Below the pieces are notes generated by a model, which made no database searches, had not been told where the DNA came from, and saw nothing but the letters and a program-made list of their open reading frames with translations. Of a stretch of DNA of 64,000 bases, positions 1 through 8,071 are shown one piece after another; the stretch's first letter is position 1; each line of letters starts with the position of its first letter. Origin of the DNA: JAITWN01 sp034002745 (GTDB lineage Bacteria; Pseudomonadota; Gammaproteobacteria; SZUA-140). The position numbers and the translations under genes were made by a program. The stretch spans positions 1 through 64,000 of the forward strand of contig JAVEZY010000008.1 in the NCBI GenBank assembly GCA_034002745.1. Direction: 5' to 3'.

Positions 1-2
1 CG

Positions 3-1028
3 TATCTCAAGGCTTCCAACGCCGAAGGGAGCGATGGATTCGGCTTCAGCGTGACGCTGGCGACTCGGGCGCCCGATCATCATGTGCTGGCGGTAGGCGC
101 GCCGCAGGAAGACGGCGATGGCAGCGATGGCAGTGACAATTCGCTGCCAGGAAGCGGCGCTGTCTATACATTCACGAAGATTGCGGGCACGTGGAGCGAG
201 TCGGCTTATCGGAAGGCATCGAACCCGGGCGGCAACGATCGCTTCGGCCATGCCGTGGCCCTGTCTGCCGACGGCCTTCATCTGGCGGTTGGCGCGCCGC
301 AGGAGAGCGGCAGCGTCAAGGGCGTTGACGGAGCACATGACGATGTGGCGGCAAACAGTGGTGCAGCCTACGCCTATGTTTTCGAGAACGATGCCTGGAG
401 CAACGATCCGGCGTACATCAAGGCGAGCAACACCGATGCTGGTGACTCCTTCGGCTGGAGTGTGGCGCTGTCCGCGGATGGCGCCGTGCTCGCGGTCGGA
501 GCCTACCTGGAGGACAGCGCTGCCGTCGGCGTCAATGGTGACCAGACGAGCAATGCCGCTCCCGGCAGCGGTGCCGTTTACGTCTATGTCCGGAATGAGG
601 ACGGGCAATGGAGCCATGATGCTTATCTCAAGGCGTCCAATGCTGACGGTAGCGTAGAGGGGAACCCGAACCTCGGGGATGTGTTTGGCTATGCCATAGC
701 GCTCTCGGAAGAGGGAGACGTCCTTGTCGTTGGCGCCTACTCCGAAGACAGTGCTGCCACCGGCATTGGTGGCGATCAGGCGGCCAATGCCACGACGAAC
801 AGCGGCGCGGCCTATGTCTTTCGCCGCGTCGATGGCGACTGGCGACAACAGGCCTATGTCAAGGCGCCTAACCCTGGTAACGATGACGTCTTCGGGGACG
901 AGCTTGCACTGTCCGGTGATGGATCGACTCTGGCGGTGGGAGCGCCGCTTGAAGATGGCGGTGCCACTGGTGTAGGTGGCGCAATGAACAATGCGGTGAC
1001 CAATAGCGGCGCTGTCTATCTTTACTGA
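3..1028 (+). CDS. FG-GAP repeat protein, C-terminal part (5' end outside window)
   Basis: The frame is already open at the left edge, so this is the C-terminal 341 residues of a longer protein. It consists of about five tandem repeats of 60-75 residues. Each begins with a Y-x-K-A-S/P-N motif, continues with D-x-F-G-x-x-x-A-L-S and L-A-V-G-A, and ends with S-G-A-V/A-Y. This is the FG-GAP / integrin-alpha-like beta-propeller pattern, and the Asp/Asn-rich loops (for example G-V-N-G-D-Q) suggest calcium binding. Such proteins are normally exported, and adhesion or surface display is inferred. It ends at a propeller strand (A-V-Y-L-Y) with no sorting domain, so any signal peptide lies upstream of the window. 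The neighbouring DUF456 gene is convergent. Confidence 0.85.
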   Translation, partial: YLKASNAEGSDGFGFSVTLATRAPDHHVLAVGAPQEDGDGSDGSDNSLPGSGAVYTFTKIAGTWSESAYRKASNPGGNDRFGHAVALSADGLHLAVGAPQESGSVKGVDGAHDDVAANSGAAYAYVFENDAWSNDPAYIKASNTDAGDSFGWSVALSADGAVLAVGAYLEDSAAVGVNGDQTSNAAPGSGAVYVYVRNEDGQWSHDAYLKASNADGSVEGNPNLGDVFGYAIALSEEGDVLVVGAYSEDSAATGIGGDQAANATTNSGAAYVFRRVDGDWRQQAYVKAPNPGNDDVFGDELALSGDGSTLAVGAPLEDGGATGVGGAMNNAVTNSGAVYLY

Positions 1029-1064
1029 TTTGCGCCAGTCCCGGCGGGCAGCCTTGCGCGGGGT

Positions 1065-1550
1065 CTAGAGGAATCTCACCAGCAGGAACAGCCCTATCAT
1101 GGTGAAGCCGAGCGCGAGCTTGCCGGCGGTCGCGATCATGAGGCCGATGAAGGCGCCGTAACCGGCGCGTGCGGCGCCTTGCAGATCACGACGCACGCTC
1201 AGTTCGCCGAGCACGGCGCCCAGGAACGGTCCCGCGATCAGGCCCGGCAGGCCGAAGAAAATTCCGACTATGGCGCCGATTGTGGCTCCCAGGATCGATC
1301 GTCCCGAAGCGCCGTAGCGGCGGGCGCCGAGCGCCGAGGCCACGAAGTCGAGCAGGTAGCTGAGCGCGGCCAGCACGCCGAGCGCCACCAGCGTCGCGGT
1401 ACCCACGTAAGCGTAGTCTTCTGCCCAGGCTGCCAGGAAAAGACCGGCGAACAGCATGGGCGCGCCCGGCAGAGCCGGCAGCACGAGGCCAGCCAGGCCG
1501 CCGAGGATCAGCAGGGCGGCCAGGATCCATATCAGGATATCTATCATCAT
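1065..1550 (-). CDS. DUF456 family membrane protein
   Basis: A 161-residue, very hydrophobic protein with about five membrane segments (roughly residues 5-25, 28-46, 52-75, 88-115 and 135-160). The glycine-rich helical stretch around 88-115 (G-A-T-I-G-A-I-V-G) is typical of the DUF456 family, which has no known biochemical role. Its start overlaps the stop of the upstream GNAT gene by 4 nt (positions 1547-1550), so the two are translationally coupled. The family assignment is good; function is unknown. It is the last gene of a three-gene minus-strand operon (Mut7-C protein, GNAT, DUF456). Confidence 0.8.
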   Translation of the reverse strand: MMIDILIWILAALLILGGLAGLVLPALPGAPMLFAGLFLAAWAEDYAYVGTATLVALGVLAALSYLLDFVASALGARRYGASGRSILGATIGAIVGIFFGLPGLIAGPFLGAVLGELSVRRDLQGAARAGYGAFIGLMIATAGKLALGFTMIGLFLLVRFL

Positions 1551-2056
1551 TCCCTGGGCAGCTTCAGTCTGAGGCTGCAGAGACCGTCGATCGGTGGATC
1601 GATCTCGAAGCCGAAGTCGCGGGCCAGATGCAGCATGCGCGCATTGCTGGCCAGAGTCTCTCCTTCGAGTTTGGCGATGCCCTGGGAGCGTGCGTGACGG
1701 ATCAACCGGTCGAGCAGCAGGTTGCCCAGGCCATGACCCTTGAGGTTCGAGCGTACCACCACCGCGAACTCTGCGCGCTCGGGATCTTCCCGGCGGACGG
1801 TCCTGGCGACGCCGAGTATGCGCCCCCCGCCCTTGTCTTCGCTGGCGATGAACGCCGCTTCGCGCGCGGGGTCGAGATGCGTGTATCGCCGCAGCTCCTC
1901 GCGGTCGTGCGGGTGCGGGGCGTCGAAGAAACGCTGCCGGTAGTCTGCGGGGCGCAGGCTGCCGAGGAATTCGCGGTGCGCCGCTTCATCGCCGGGACGA
2001 ATCGGGCGCAGCACGATGGGCATGTCTTCGAGGATGATGTGCTCTTCAGCTTCCAC
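1547..2056 (-). CDS. GNAT family N-acetyltransferase
   Basis: A 169-residue single-domain GNAT protein. After a short N-terminal strand (P-I-V-L-R-P-I-R-P-G-D, residues 13-23) it has the acetyl-CoA pyrophosphate-binding loop at about residues 105-112 (L-K-G-H-G-L-G-N) and the C-terminal N-A-R-M-L-H-L-A-R-D-F-G-F motif near 138-150. The sequence resembles the GNAT domain that ends Pat-type protein lysine acetyltransferases, but without the acyl-CoA synthetase part. Its substrate cannot be told. It begins with GTG at 2056, 11 nt inside the end of the upstream Mut7-C gene. An internal ATG at 2023 is an alternative start. Confidence 0.82.
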   Translation of the reverse strand: MEAEEHIILEDMPIVLRPIRPGDEAAHREFLGSLRPADYRQRFFDAPHPHDREELRRYTHLDPAREAAFIASEDKGGGRILGVARTVRREDPERAEFAVVVRSNLKGHGLGNLLLDRLIRHARSQGIAKLEGETLASNARMLHLARDFGFEIDPPIDGLCSLRLKLPRE

Positions 2057-2810
2057 CTGTCATCCCACGATGATCATCACGGTCGATCACCGAGGTGATC
2101 AGGGTCTGCATCCGCTCATAGTGACTGCCCTTCCAGTAGATTCTGCCGCAGTGCCGGCACTGGCCGAATTCACGATGCAGTGCGCGCGTTCGCGGCGGCA
2201 GACGGTCGATGACGTCTTCCCGGGCTACCTCCAATACCGGACCGTTGCATTTCATGCAGCGCGTGAATGGCCGCATGCGATCGGCGAGCCCAAAGCGCTG
2301 CACCACCTCCATGAGCTGTTCTCTGGGGAGGTGGTGGCGCACATAATAGCCGTAAATCACTTCGCGTCGCATGAGCAGGCCCCGATCCCGGGTCAGCAGC
2401 AGGCGATCTTCGCTGGCCGAGAGCCGCGCGATCGTCGCATCCTGGGCATCAGCCTCATGCCAGGTATCGAAGCCCAGCATTCGCAGATAGGCTGCCAGCC
2501 TGGCCAGATGGGAATCGAGCACGAAGGACAGGTCAGCCGGCGCGGGAGGGCGCAGGGCGCGCCATTCCGCTATGCCGGGAGGCGGATGCGGGTAAACCAC
2601 AATCTCCATTTCATCCCGTACCGGATGATCGAAACCGACCGGCCGGCCGTCGGCCAGGATCGCGGCAATTTCGACATGAGGCACGCCGAGGGATTCGATC
2701 AGGTCCTTTGCTGATCGCGGTCCGGTATGCGGCTGCACGATCACTGTGCCGCGCAGGACGCGGGGCAGAAAATCGTTCAGCTCGTCTTTGAAACTTACGC
2801 GTATGGCCAA
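2046..2810 (-). CDS. Mut7-C RNase-domain protein with N-terminal ubiquitin-like domain
   Basis: A 254-residue two-domain protein. Residues 1-80 form a ubiquitin/ThiS-like fold (E-I-V-V-Y-P-H-P-P at the end). Residues about 95-240 match the Mut7-C domain, a PIN-like putative RNase, with acidic residues in F-V-L-D-S-H-L (D99) and T-R-D-R-G-L-L (D142). A zinc ribbon follows, with cysteines at 185/188 and 218/221. The family is widespread in bacteria and its biological role is unproven; an RNA nuclease role is inferred from the fold. It heads the operon with the GNAT and DUF456 genes, and its 3' end overlaps the GNAT gene by 11 nt. Confidence 0.85.
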   Translation of the reverse strand: MAIRVSFKDELNDFLPRVLRGTVIVQPHTGPRSAKDLIESLGVPHVEIAAILADGRPVGFDHPVRDEMEIVVYPHPPPGIAEWRALRPPAPADLSFVLDSHLARLAAYLRMLGFDTWHEADAQDATIARLSASEDRLLLTRDRGLLMRREVIYGYYVRHHLPREQLMEVVQRFGLADRMRPFTRCMKCNGPVLEVAREDVIDRLPPRTRALHREFGQCRHCGRIYWKGSHYERMQTLITSVIDRDDHRGMTGGS

Positions 2811-2895
2811 GGTTCGCGTTGCCCGATGGTGTCATTGCATCTGTGGATGCCTCGCTTAGACTGAGCATACATCGCAATCGATGGGGAGCCGAACG

Positions 2896-3651
2896 ATGAG
2901 CGGACGGGCGGCGGTGATCGTGACCGGCGGCGGACAGGGTATCGGCAAGGCGACAGTGCGCAGGCTGCTCGATGACGGGCTTGCCGTGCTGATCGCCGAT
3001 ATCGATACGGAGGCCGGCGAAGAGACCGCAGTCGAGTATGCGGCGCTGGGTGATGTGAGTTTTCTTCCCTGTGACGTCGCCGATGAATGCCAGGTGCGGG
3101 CCATGATCGATGCCACCGTGCGTCGCGGCGGCATTCGCGGTCTGGTGAATAATGCCGGCATTCCGCGCTTTCGTCGGCTCGAGGATGCCACGCTGGCCGA
3201 CTGGCTTGCGGTGATCAGCGTCAATCTGACCGGCGCCTTTCTCTGCGCCAAGTATGCCGCGCCGCATCTTCGCGTGGCTCATGGGGCCATCGTCAATATT
3301 GCCTCCACGCGCGCGCTCATGTCCGAGCCCGGCGGCGAGGCATACGCGGCATCCAAGGGCGGTCTGATCGCGCTGACCCATGCGCTGGCGGTGAGCCTGG
3401 GACCGGAAGTGCGTGTCAACTGCATCAGCCCCGGCTGGATCGAAGTCGCCGACTGGAAGAAGCGAAGTCTGCGCCGCGAGCCGCAGCACAGCGAAGCCGA
3501 TCGGGCTCAGCATCCCGTCGGCCGGGTCGGCAGACCCGAAGACGTCGCCGCGATGGTTTCTTATCTGCTTTCCGATCAGGTCGGGTTCATGACCGGCGCC
3601 AACGTGGTCATCGATGGCGGGATGACGCGGAAGATGATCTATGCTGAATGA
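2896..3651 (+). CDS. SDR family NAD(P)-dependent oxidoreductase
   Basis: A classical short-chain dehydrogenase of 251 residues. The cofactor loop T-G-G-G-Q-G-I-G is at residues 10-17, N-N-A-G at 85-88, catalytic Ser at 137 and the Y-x-x-x-K pair at Y150/K154. The C-terminal D-G-G-M-T close is typical. ATG 2896 is chosen because GGGGAG lies 7 nt upstream; an in-frame ATG at 2881 would add five residues. The acidic residues after strand 2 (I-A-D-I-D) favour NAD over NADP. The substrate is unknown. A NUDIX gene follows after 12 nt, so the two are probably cotranscribed. Confidence 0.88.
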   Translation: MSGRAAVIVTGGGQGIGKATVRRLLDDGLAVLIADIDTEAGEETAVEYAALGDVSFLPCDVADECQVRAMIDATVRRGGIRGLVNNAGIPRFRRLEDATLADWLAVISVNLTGAFLCAKYAAPHLRVAHGAIVNIASTRALMSEPGGEAYAASKGGLIALTHALAVSLGPEVRVNCISPGWIEVADWKKRSLRREPQHSEADRAQHPVGRVGRPEDVAAMVSYLLSDQVGFMTGANVVIDGGMTRKMIYAE

Positions 3652-3663
3652 TCGGGAGCGCTG

Positions 3664-4164
3664 ATGAGTCTCAAATCCGCCGGGCTGCTGCCTTATCGCC
3701 GCCGCAATGCCGGGGTGGAAGTGCTGCTGGTGCATCCCGGGGGGCCGTACTGGGAGCAGCGCGATCAGGGTGCCTGGTCCATTGCCAAGGGACTGTATGA
3801 GGAGGAGGCGCCGCTCGACGCCGCGCGACGCGAATTCGCCGAGGAGACCGGTCATTCGGTCGATGGGTATGATGATGCCTGCTTCGTGCCGCTGGGTTCC
3901 GTGCGGCTGCCATCCGGCAAGCTCGTCTGTGCATGGGCGCTGGAGCATGATCTGGATGCCACGCTCATCCGCAGCAATACCTTCATGATGGAATGGCCGC
4001 GCGGCTCGGGCAGGCAAAGCGAATTTCCGGAAGTGGACCGTGCCGGCTGGTTCTCTCTGGCAGAGGCGAGGGAGAAAATCAGTCCGGGGCAGCTACCCTT
4101 CCTGGAAGGTCTGGATATACATCTGAAAGCATCCGGGCGGGCTGATCGTGCGGTGGAGCGCTGA
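3664..4164 (+). CDS. NUDIX hydrolase
   Basis: A 166-residue NUDIX domain protein. The NUDIX box lies at about residues 43-65 and contains the catalytic R-E-F-A-E-E-T-G. The first glycine is separated from the conserved glutamate by four residues instead of the canonical five (G-L-Y-E-E-E-A-P-L), so the box is one residue short at that point; the metal-binding glutamates are intact. The surrounding sequence (S-I-A-K-G, later L-P-F-L) resembles a group of predicted NTP/diadenosine pyrophosphohydrolases. The substrate is not predictable. It follows the SDR gene closely on the same strand. Confidence 0.86.
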   Translation: MSLKSAGLLPYRRRNAGVEVLLVHPGGPYWEQRDQGAWSIAKGLYEEEAPLDAARREFAEETGHSVDGYDDACFVPLGSVRLPSGKLVCAWALEHDLDATLIRSNTFMMEWPRGSGRQSEFPEVDRAGWFSLAEAREKISPGQLPFLEGLDIHLKASGRADRAVER

Positions 4165-4206
4165 ACGCCGGTAGGGGGTCGGCGCGCCGGGAAGCCCGCG
4201 CTGGCA

Positions 4207-4542
4207 TCACTCTGCGCGCAGGTAGTAGGCGCCGGTGTGATATGTCAGCCGTTTGCGATCGGAGCTGACTTCGAAATCCGCTTCCGCTTCGCGGCCATCG
4301 CGCTCGATGCTGAGACTCAGCATGTCGCCGGAGAGCTCATAGCGTCCGCGCAGAGTTTCGCCGCTCGCGGTTCGGATGGTCACACGGTCGCGGCCATCGA
4401 ATTCGAGCACGTCTTCACTATCCTGCTGGGGATTGTGGGCGAGCGTCCAGGTCCCCTGCAGCCAAGGCTGCTCCGAGCCGCCACAGGCAGTGAGCAGGGC
4501 GCCGAGCAGCAGCCCGGCGAGAATCGATGAAAGTATGCGCAT
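4207..4542 (-). CDS. Small predicted lipoprotein
   Basis: A 111-residue protein with a lipoprotein signal peptide whose lipobox is L-L-T-A-C, giving lipidated Cys20 followed by G-G-S. The mature part is short and beta-rich (alternating strands such as D-R-V-T-I-R and L-S-L-S-I-E-R), with an opening W-L-Q-G-T-W-T-L motif like that of small lipocalin-type or META-like barrels. No specific family is recognised. Gly-Gly after the Cys, rather than Asp, suggests outer-membrane sorting. It is convergent with the NUDIX gene. Confidence 0.72.
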   Translation of the reverse strand: MRILSSILAGLLLGALLTACGGSEQPWLQGTWTLAHNPQQDSEDVLEFDGRDRVTIRTASGETLRGRYELSGDMLSLSIERDGREAEADFEVSSDRKRLTYHTGAYYLRAE

Positions 4543-4672
4543 GGGCGTATTGAAGCAGAGCTGGGGAGCGGGCGCCAGCCTCGTGCCCCCGAGCCCCGGG
4601 GGAGCCGCTTGTCAGCCCCGGCGACAGACTGCACAATGGCGGCGTATCGGTAAGCCAGGTTCGCCCGCATCC

Positions 4673-5020
4673 ATGTCCATCGATGTCTCTCCCCTCGACG
4701 CCCTGAGGAAGCTCAAGGCCGCCCAGGAGCGCTATGTGCTCTTCATCGGCCTTGGCATCGGGGTGCTGCTCGTCATCTATTTCTTCACCTTTGCCCAGCT
4801 CATCGACCGGGGTTACGGCGGCCTGGTATGGTTTCAGGTGATCAGCGCCCTGGTAATGACGGCTGCGCTGTTCGTGCTGAAGCGGCTGGCGTTTTTCCTG
4901 GTGCGCCTGTTTCATGGGCGCCGGAGCCCATACCGCGAGATCCTGGCGCGCATCGGACCATTCGACCTCGATCAGGATGTGGAAAAGTTGGCGGAGGAAA
5001 GGTTTGCGTCCGGGCGGTGA
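4673..5020 (+). CDS. Small two-helix membrane protein of unknown function
   Basis: A 115-residue protein with hydrophobic helices at about residues 21-42 and 52-80, a charged N-terminal segment (A-L-R-K-L-K-A-A-Q-E-R) and a basic/acidic cytoplasmic tail. I recognise no family. ATG 4673 is taken as the start because translation upstream of it in the same frame has no protein-like character. It is flanked upstream by the divergent lipoprotein gene and downstream by the purine/pyrimidine tract at 5021-5111. Low similarity to anything known makes function unassignable. Confidence 0.62.
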   Translation: MSIDVSPLDALRKLKAAQERYVLFIGLGIGVLLVIYFFTFAQLIDRGYGGLVWFQVISALVMTAALFVLKRLAFFLVRLFHGRRSPYREILARIGPFDLDQDVEKLAEERFASGR

Positions 5021-5111
5021 GAGGAAAGAGAAAAGAGGAAGCAGCCGCTGACCGCAGCCTTCGCCCTGGTTTTCAACTCTTCTCTTTCATCTTTCTCTTT
5101 TCCCTTCTCTC
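5018..5111 (+). terminator. Imperfect purine/pyrimidine inverted repeat, possible terminator
   Basis: A purine-only stretch immediately after the membrane-protein stop codon (GAGAGGAAAGAGAAAAGAGG, 5020-5039) is followed about 40 nt later by a complementary pyrimidine stretch (5078-5111, rich in CTCTTT and CTTTTCCC). They can pair imperfectly into a long stem whose 3' arm is itself T-rich, as in an unusual intrinsic terminator. The stem has several mismatches, so the assignment is tentative. Confidence 0.35.
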
Positions 5112-5272
5112 GGCCGTCCGGTCGACTGCTTAAGGATCAGTGACTTAGGCGTTACTCCGAATTCTCTTTCCGGGCCGGGACGGGTACAATGAACGGGCGT
5201 GCATCCACGCTTGGGGAGTGATCGTTCGCTCCGTGCCGCAGGGTCGACATTACATATCCCGTACCTCATATC

Positions 5273-6331
5273 GTGACGAAGATCGAGTCGCGCAGCCTGT
5301 CGCTGCGTCCCTTTTTCAGGATGGCCGTGCTGCTGGTCAGCGCTGCGCTGGTCGCCGCATGCAGTCAGTTCAATCCTGCCGGACCCGCCATGCGGGCTCC
5401 TGAACTGAACGATGACCACGTCGTTACCTCCGACGACTACCGGCTGCCGCTGCATCGCTGGTATCCCGAGGATGGCCGCCCGCCGGAGCGCGTGGTGCTC
5501 GCCGTGCACGGCTTCAACGATTACGGCGCCAGCTTCGACGTGCTGGCGCGCGCGCTGGTGCAGGATGGCACCGCGGTCTACGCTTACGATCAGCGCGGTT
5601 TCGGCGCGACCGATCCCAAGGGCATCTGGGCCGGACAGGACACCATGGTTGCCGATCTGGGCGTCGTGGCGCGTTTGCTGCGCGAGCGCTATCCGGACAC
5701 CCCGCTGTATCTCGCCGGCAAGAGCATGGGCGGGGCGGTCACCATCGCGGCCCTGACCAGCGCCGAGCCTCCTCCGGTCGATGGCGCTGTGCTGATCGCG
5801 CCGGCGATCTGGGGGCGCAAGATCATGCCCTGGTACCAGCGCGCGAGTCTGTCGGCGGCCAGGTGGCTGCTGCCTCGGATGTCGTTCTCGGGCAAAACCG
5901 CCCGGCGCATCGGGGTGCGCGCCAGCGATGACCCGGAGGTGCTGCGGGCCCTGAGCCTGGATCCCCTGGTTCAGAAGGAGGCGCGGGTCGACACGCTGTA
6001 TGGCCTCAGCGAGTTGATGAATACCGCGCTGGCACGCGCCTCCAGTGTCGGCGTGCCGACCCTGCTGCTCTATGGAGCGCAGGATCAGGTCATTCCGCCG
6101 CCGGCCATGTGCCGTCTGCTGGATCACCTGGACGGGGAGGAAATGCCATGGCGGATGGTCACTTATCCGCAGGGCTATCACATGCTGACGCGCTATACCG
6201 GCGGCGCGACCACGCACGCCGACATCGCGGCCTGGCTACATGATCCCGCGGGACGCCTGCCCTCCGGCAATGAAGTGAATCGTGCTGGGGCCCGTGATCT
6301 GCTTTGCGGCGATCCACTGCATCGCGCCTGA
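5273..6331 (+). CDS. Alpha/beta hydrolase, predicted lipoprotein (lysophospholipase-like)
   Basis: A 352-residue alpha/beta hydrolase of the serine-aminopeptidase / monoglyceride-lipase type. An N-terminal hydrophobic segment ends in a lipobox-like L-V-A-A-C (Cys30), so the enzyme is probably anchored in the periplasm. The oxyanion region is V-H-G-F-N-D-Y-G (residues 79-86). The nucleophile elbow is G-K-S-M-G with Ser151, and the acid and base are Asp271 (G-A-Q-D) and His303 (G-Y-H-M). Known relatives cleave monoacylglycerols or lysophospholipids; the substrate here is inferred only. Translation starts at GTG 5273. A weak -10-like TACAAT lies at 5185-5190. Confidence 0.86.
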   Translation: MTKIESRSLSLRPFFRMAVLLVSAALVAACSQFNPAGPAMRAPELNDDHVVTSDDYRLPLHRWYPEDGRPPERVVLAVHGFNDYGASFDVLARALVQDGTAVYAYDQRGFGATDPKGIWAGQDTMVADLGVVARLLRERYPDTPLYLAGKSMGGAVTIAALTSAEPPPVDGAVLIAPAIWGRKIMPWYQRASLSAARWLLPRMSFSGKTARRIGVRASDDPEVLRALSLDPLVQKEARVDTLYGLSELMNTALARASSVGVPTLLLYGAQDQVIPPPAMCRLLDHLDGEEMPWRMVTYPQGYHMLTRYTGGATTHADIAAWLHDPAGRLPSGNEVNRAGARDLLCGDPLHRA

Positions 6332-6387
6332 GTTCACGGTCTGCGGAACTTGTTGATCTTGTTCGGGGATTTTGGTCCAATGGAGCG

Positions 6388-7155
6388 ATGTCGGAAGCGA
6401 TCGAGGGGGGCTGCGCACACACGGAGAATGCTGGGCTGGCATGTCGGGTATGCAGCCTGCATCGCCTCTGCCTTCCGCTCGGCATCGACAAGGACGATCT
6501 CGATCGTCTCGCCAGCATCGTCAGTCGCCGCCGGCCACCATTGAAGCGTGGCGAGTACCTCTTCCATGCCGGCGATCCCTTCAAGGCCGTGTATGTGATT
6601 CGCGCAGGTTCGGTGAAGACGGTCACCGTTTCGCGCGAAGGCGATGAGCATGTCACCGGGTTCTATCTTCCCGGAGAACTGATCGGCCTGGATGCCATCG
6701 CCAGCGGTCGTCATCCCTGCGCGGCGAAAGCCCTGGAATCAACCGCGGTATGCGAGATCGGCTACGCAGAGCTCGAAACCCTGTCGCGCAAGATCCCCGG
6801 TCTGCAGCGCCAGTTGTTGCGCCTGATGAGCTGCGAGATTCGTCACGATCGCAACATGATGGTGCTTCTCGGCGGCATGCCCGCGGAGGAGCGCCTTGCC
6901 GCTCTGCTGGTCAATCTTTCCGACCGCTTCCGCCAGCGCGGCTTCCCGGCCAATGACATCCGCCTGAGCATGTCCCGCTACGATATCGGCAGCTATCTTG
7001 GTCTCGCCGTGGAGACGATCAGTCGCCTGTTCTCGCGTCTGCAGGGCGAAGGCCTGATCACCGTGCAGCGCAAGCACGTCCATATCCGCGATATCGATGC
7101 GCTGTGTCGCCTGGTCGCAGCGCCGCTTTCGGTGGTCGACGAGCGGCGCATCTGA
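6388..7155 (+). CDS. fnr: FNR/Anr-type oxygen-sensing transcriptional regulator
   Basis: A Crp/Fnr-family regulator of 255 residues, close to E. coli FNR (250). From ATG 6388 the cysteines fall at 19, 22, 28 (C-x2-C-x5-C) and 122 (A-V-C-E-I). These match the four ligands of the oxygen-labile [4Fe-4S] cluster in E. coli FNR. The cyclic-nucleotide-like barrel spans about 30-150. The DNA-recognition helix contains V-E-T-I-S-R, the FNR-type specificity residues for TTGAT-N4-ATCAA sites. The protein should therefore activate genes when oxygen is absent. An upstream in-frame ATG at 6304 would overlap the hydrolase gene and would break the match to FNR, so it is not used. Confidence 0.93.
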   Translation: MSEAIEGGCAHTENAGLACRVCSLHRLCLPLGIDKDDLDRLASIVSRRRPPLKRGEYLFHAGDPFKAVYVIRAGSVKTVTVSREGDEHVTGFYLPGELIGLDAIASGRHPCAAKALESTAVCEIGYAELETLSRKIPGLQRQLLRLMSCEIRHDRNMMVLLGGMPAEERLAALLVNLSDRFRQRGFPANDIRLSMSRYDIGSYLGLAVETISRLFSRLQGEGLITVQRKHVHIRDIDALCRLVAAPLSVVDERRI

Positions 7156-7216
7156 GTCCCCACCGGATCGACTCGTTCGATCACATCATCCCGCGGAAAT
7201 CAATCCGCACTTTTCC

Positions 7217-7230
7217 TGACCCAGATCAAG
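7217..7230 (+). promoter_or_regulatory. Candidate FNR box upstream of ompW
   Basis: CTGAC-CCAG-ATCAA matches the FNR consensus TTGAT-N4-ATCAA at 8 of 10 specified positions, with a perfect right half. It lies 61 nt after the fnr stop and about 125 nt before the ompW start codon. E. coli ompW is a known FNR target, and this window encodes an FNR with the matching recognition helix, which raises the prior. The promoter itself was not located. Confidence 0.45.
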
Positions 7231-7354
7231 ATCCGCATGCTGCGCTTGCGGCACAGTGGTCTCGTCCGGGGACGCTACCGGACGCGGCCCAGGAAGGCCA
7301 ACGAGAACGTCCTCGCGCGTCCCCGGGATCCGAAAGACAAGCAGGAGAAAAGCA

Positions 7355-8017
7355 ATGCGGATGTTCGATGGGAGAGGACTGGGAGTCGGTCTGATAATGG
7401 CGGTTGCCTGCAGCGGAGCGGCGTGGGCGGCTCCTGGCGATCTGACAGTGCGCGTCGGTGCCGCGCATGTCGCACCGAACGATGACAGCGGTCAGTTGAA
7501 TCCGCCGATCGTGGCGGGAGCCGAAGTCGAAGTCGACAGCTCCACCAGCCTCGGTCTCACCGTGGGTTACATGCTGGGGGAAAAGCTCGGAATCGGTCTG
7601 CTCGCCGCCTGGCCGTTCGAGCATGACATCAAGGGTGCGGGCGCTCTGGCCGGTGCCGGAACCATCGCCAAGACCAAGCATCTGCCGCCCACGGTTACCC
7701 TGCAGTATCACTTCGCCCCTGAGGCTTCGGTACGGCCCTTCGTCGGAGCCGGTATCAACTACACCAAGTTCTTCAGCGAGAAGACCGAAGGAGCGTTGAG
7801 GGACGACCTCGATGTCCAGGACATCAGCCTTGACGATTCCTGGGGCTGGGCGCTGGAAGCCGGTATCGACGTGGATGTCACGCCCGACTGGTTCCTGAGC
7901 GGACAGATCTTCTACATCGACATCGATACCACGGCTGAGCTTGCAGGCGGCGCTGCCAGCATCGATGTGGATATCAACCCCTGGGTGTTCATGGCCAGCG
8001 TTGGCAGGACCTTCTAA
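7355..8017 (+). CDS. ompW: OmpW family outer-membrane protein
   Basis: A 220-residue outer-membrane beta-barrel precursor. The signal peptide ends at about residue 25 (A-W-A before A-P-G-D). The mature protein shows amphipathic strands and the OmpW pattern: L-T-V-R-V-G-A, then P-P-T-V-T-L-Q-Y-H-F, a P-F-V-G-A-G-I-N-Y-T strand, and a terminal Phe (V-G-R-T-F) recognised by the Bam machinery. OmpW proteins form eight-stranded channels for small hydrophobic molecules. ATG 7355 is supported by AGGAGA at 7343-7348. It directly follows fnr, with a candidate FNR box in between. Confidence 0.9.
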   Translation: MRMFDGRGLGVGLIMAVACSGAAWAAPGDLTVRVGAAHVAPNDDSGQLNPPIVAGAEVEVDSSTSLGLTVGYMLGEKLGIGLLAAWPFEHDIKGAGALAGAGTIAKTKHLPPTVTLQYHFAPEASVRPFVGAGINYTKFFSEKTEGALRDDLDVQDISLDDSWGWALEAGIDVDVTPDWFLSGQIFYIDIDTTAELAGGAASIDVDINPWVFMASVGRTF

Positions 8018-8071
8018 GGGAAGACTGGCAAAGGAGCGCAAAGGGACAGGGACGTCCCGACTTGCCCTTCC

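Noticed and set aside
6352..6368. TTGAT just before fnr, tested as an autoregulatory FNR box.
   Set aside because: Only one half matches; the partner half TTCGG does not.
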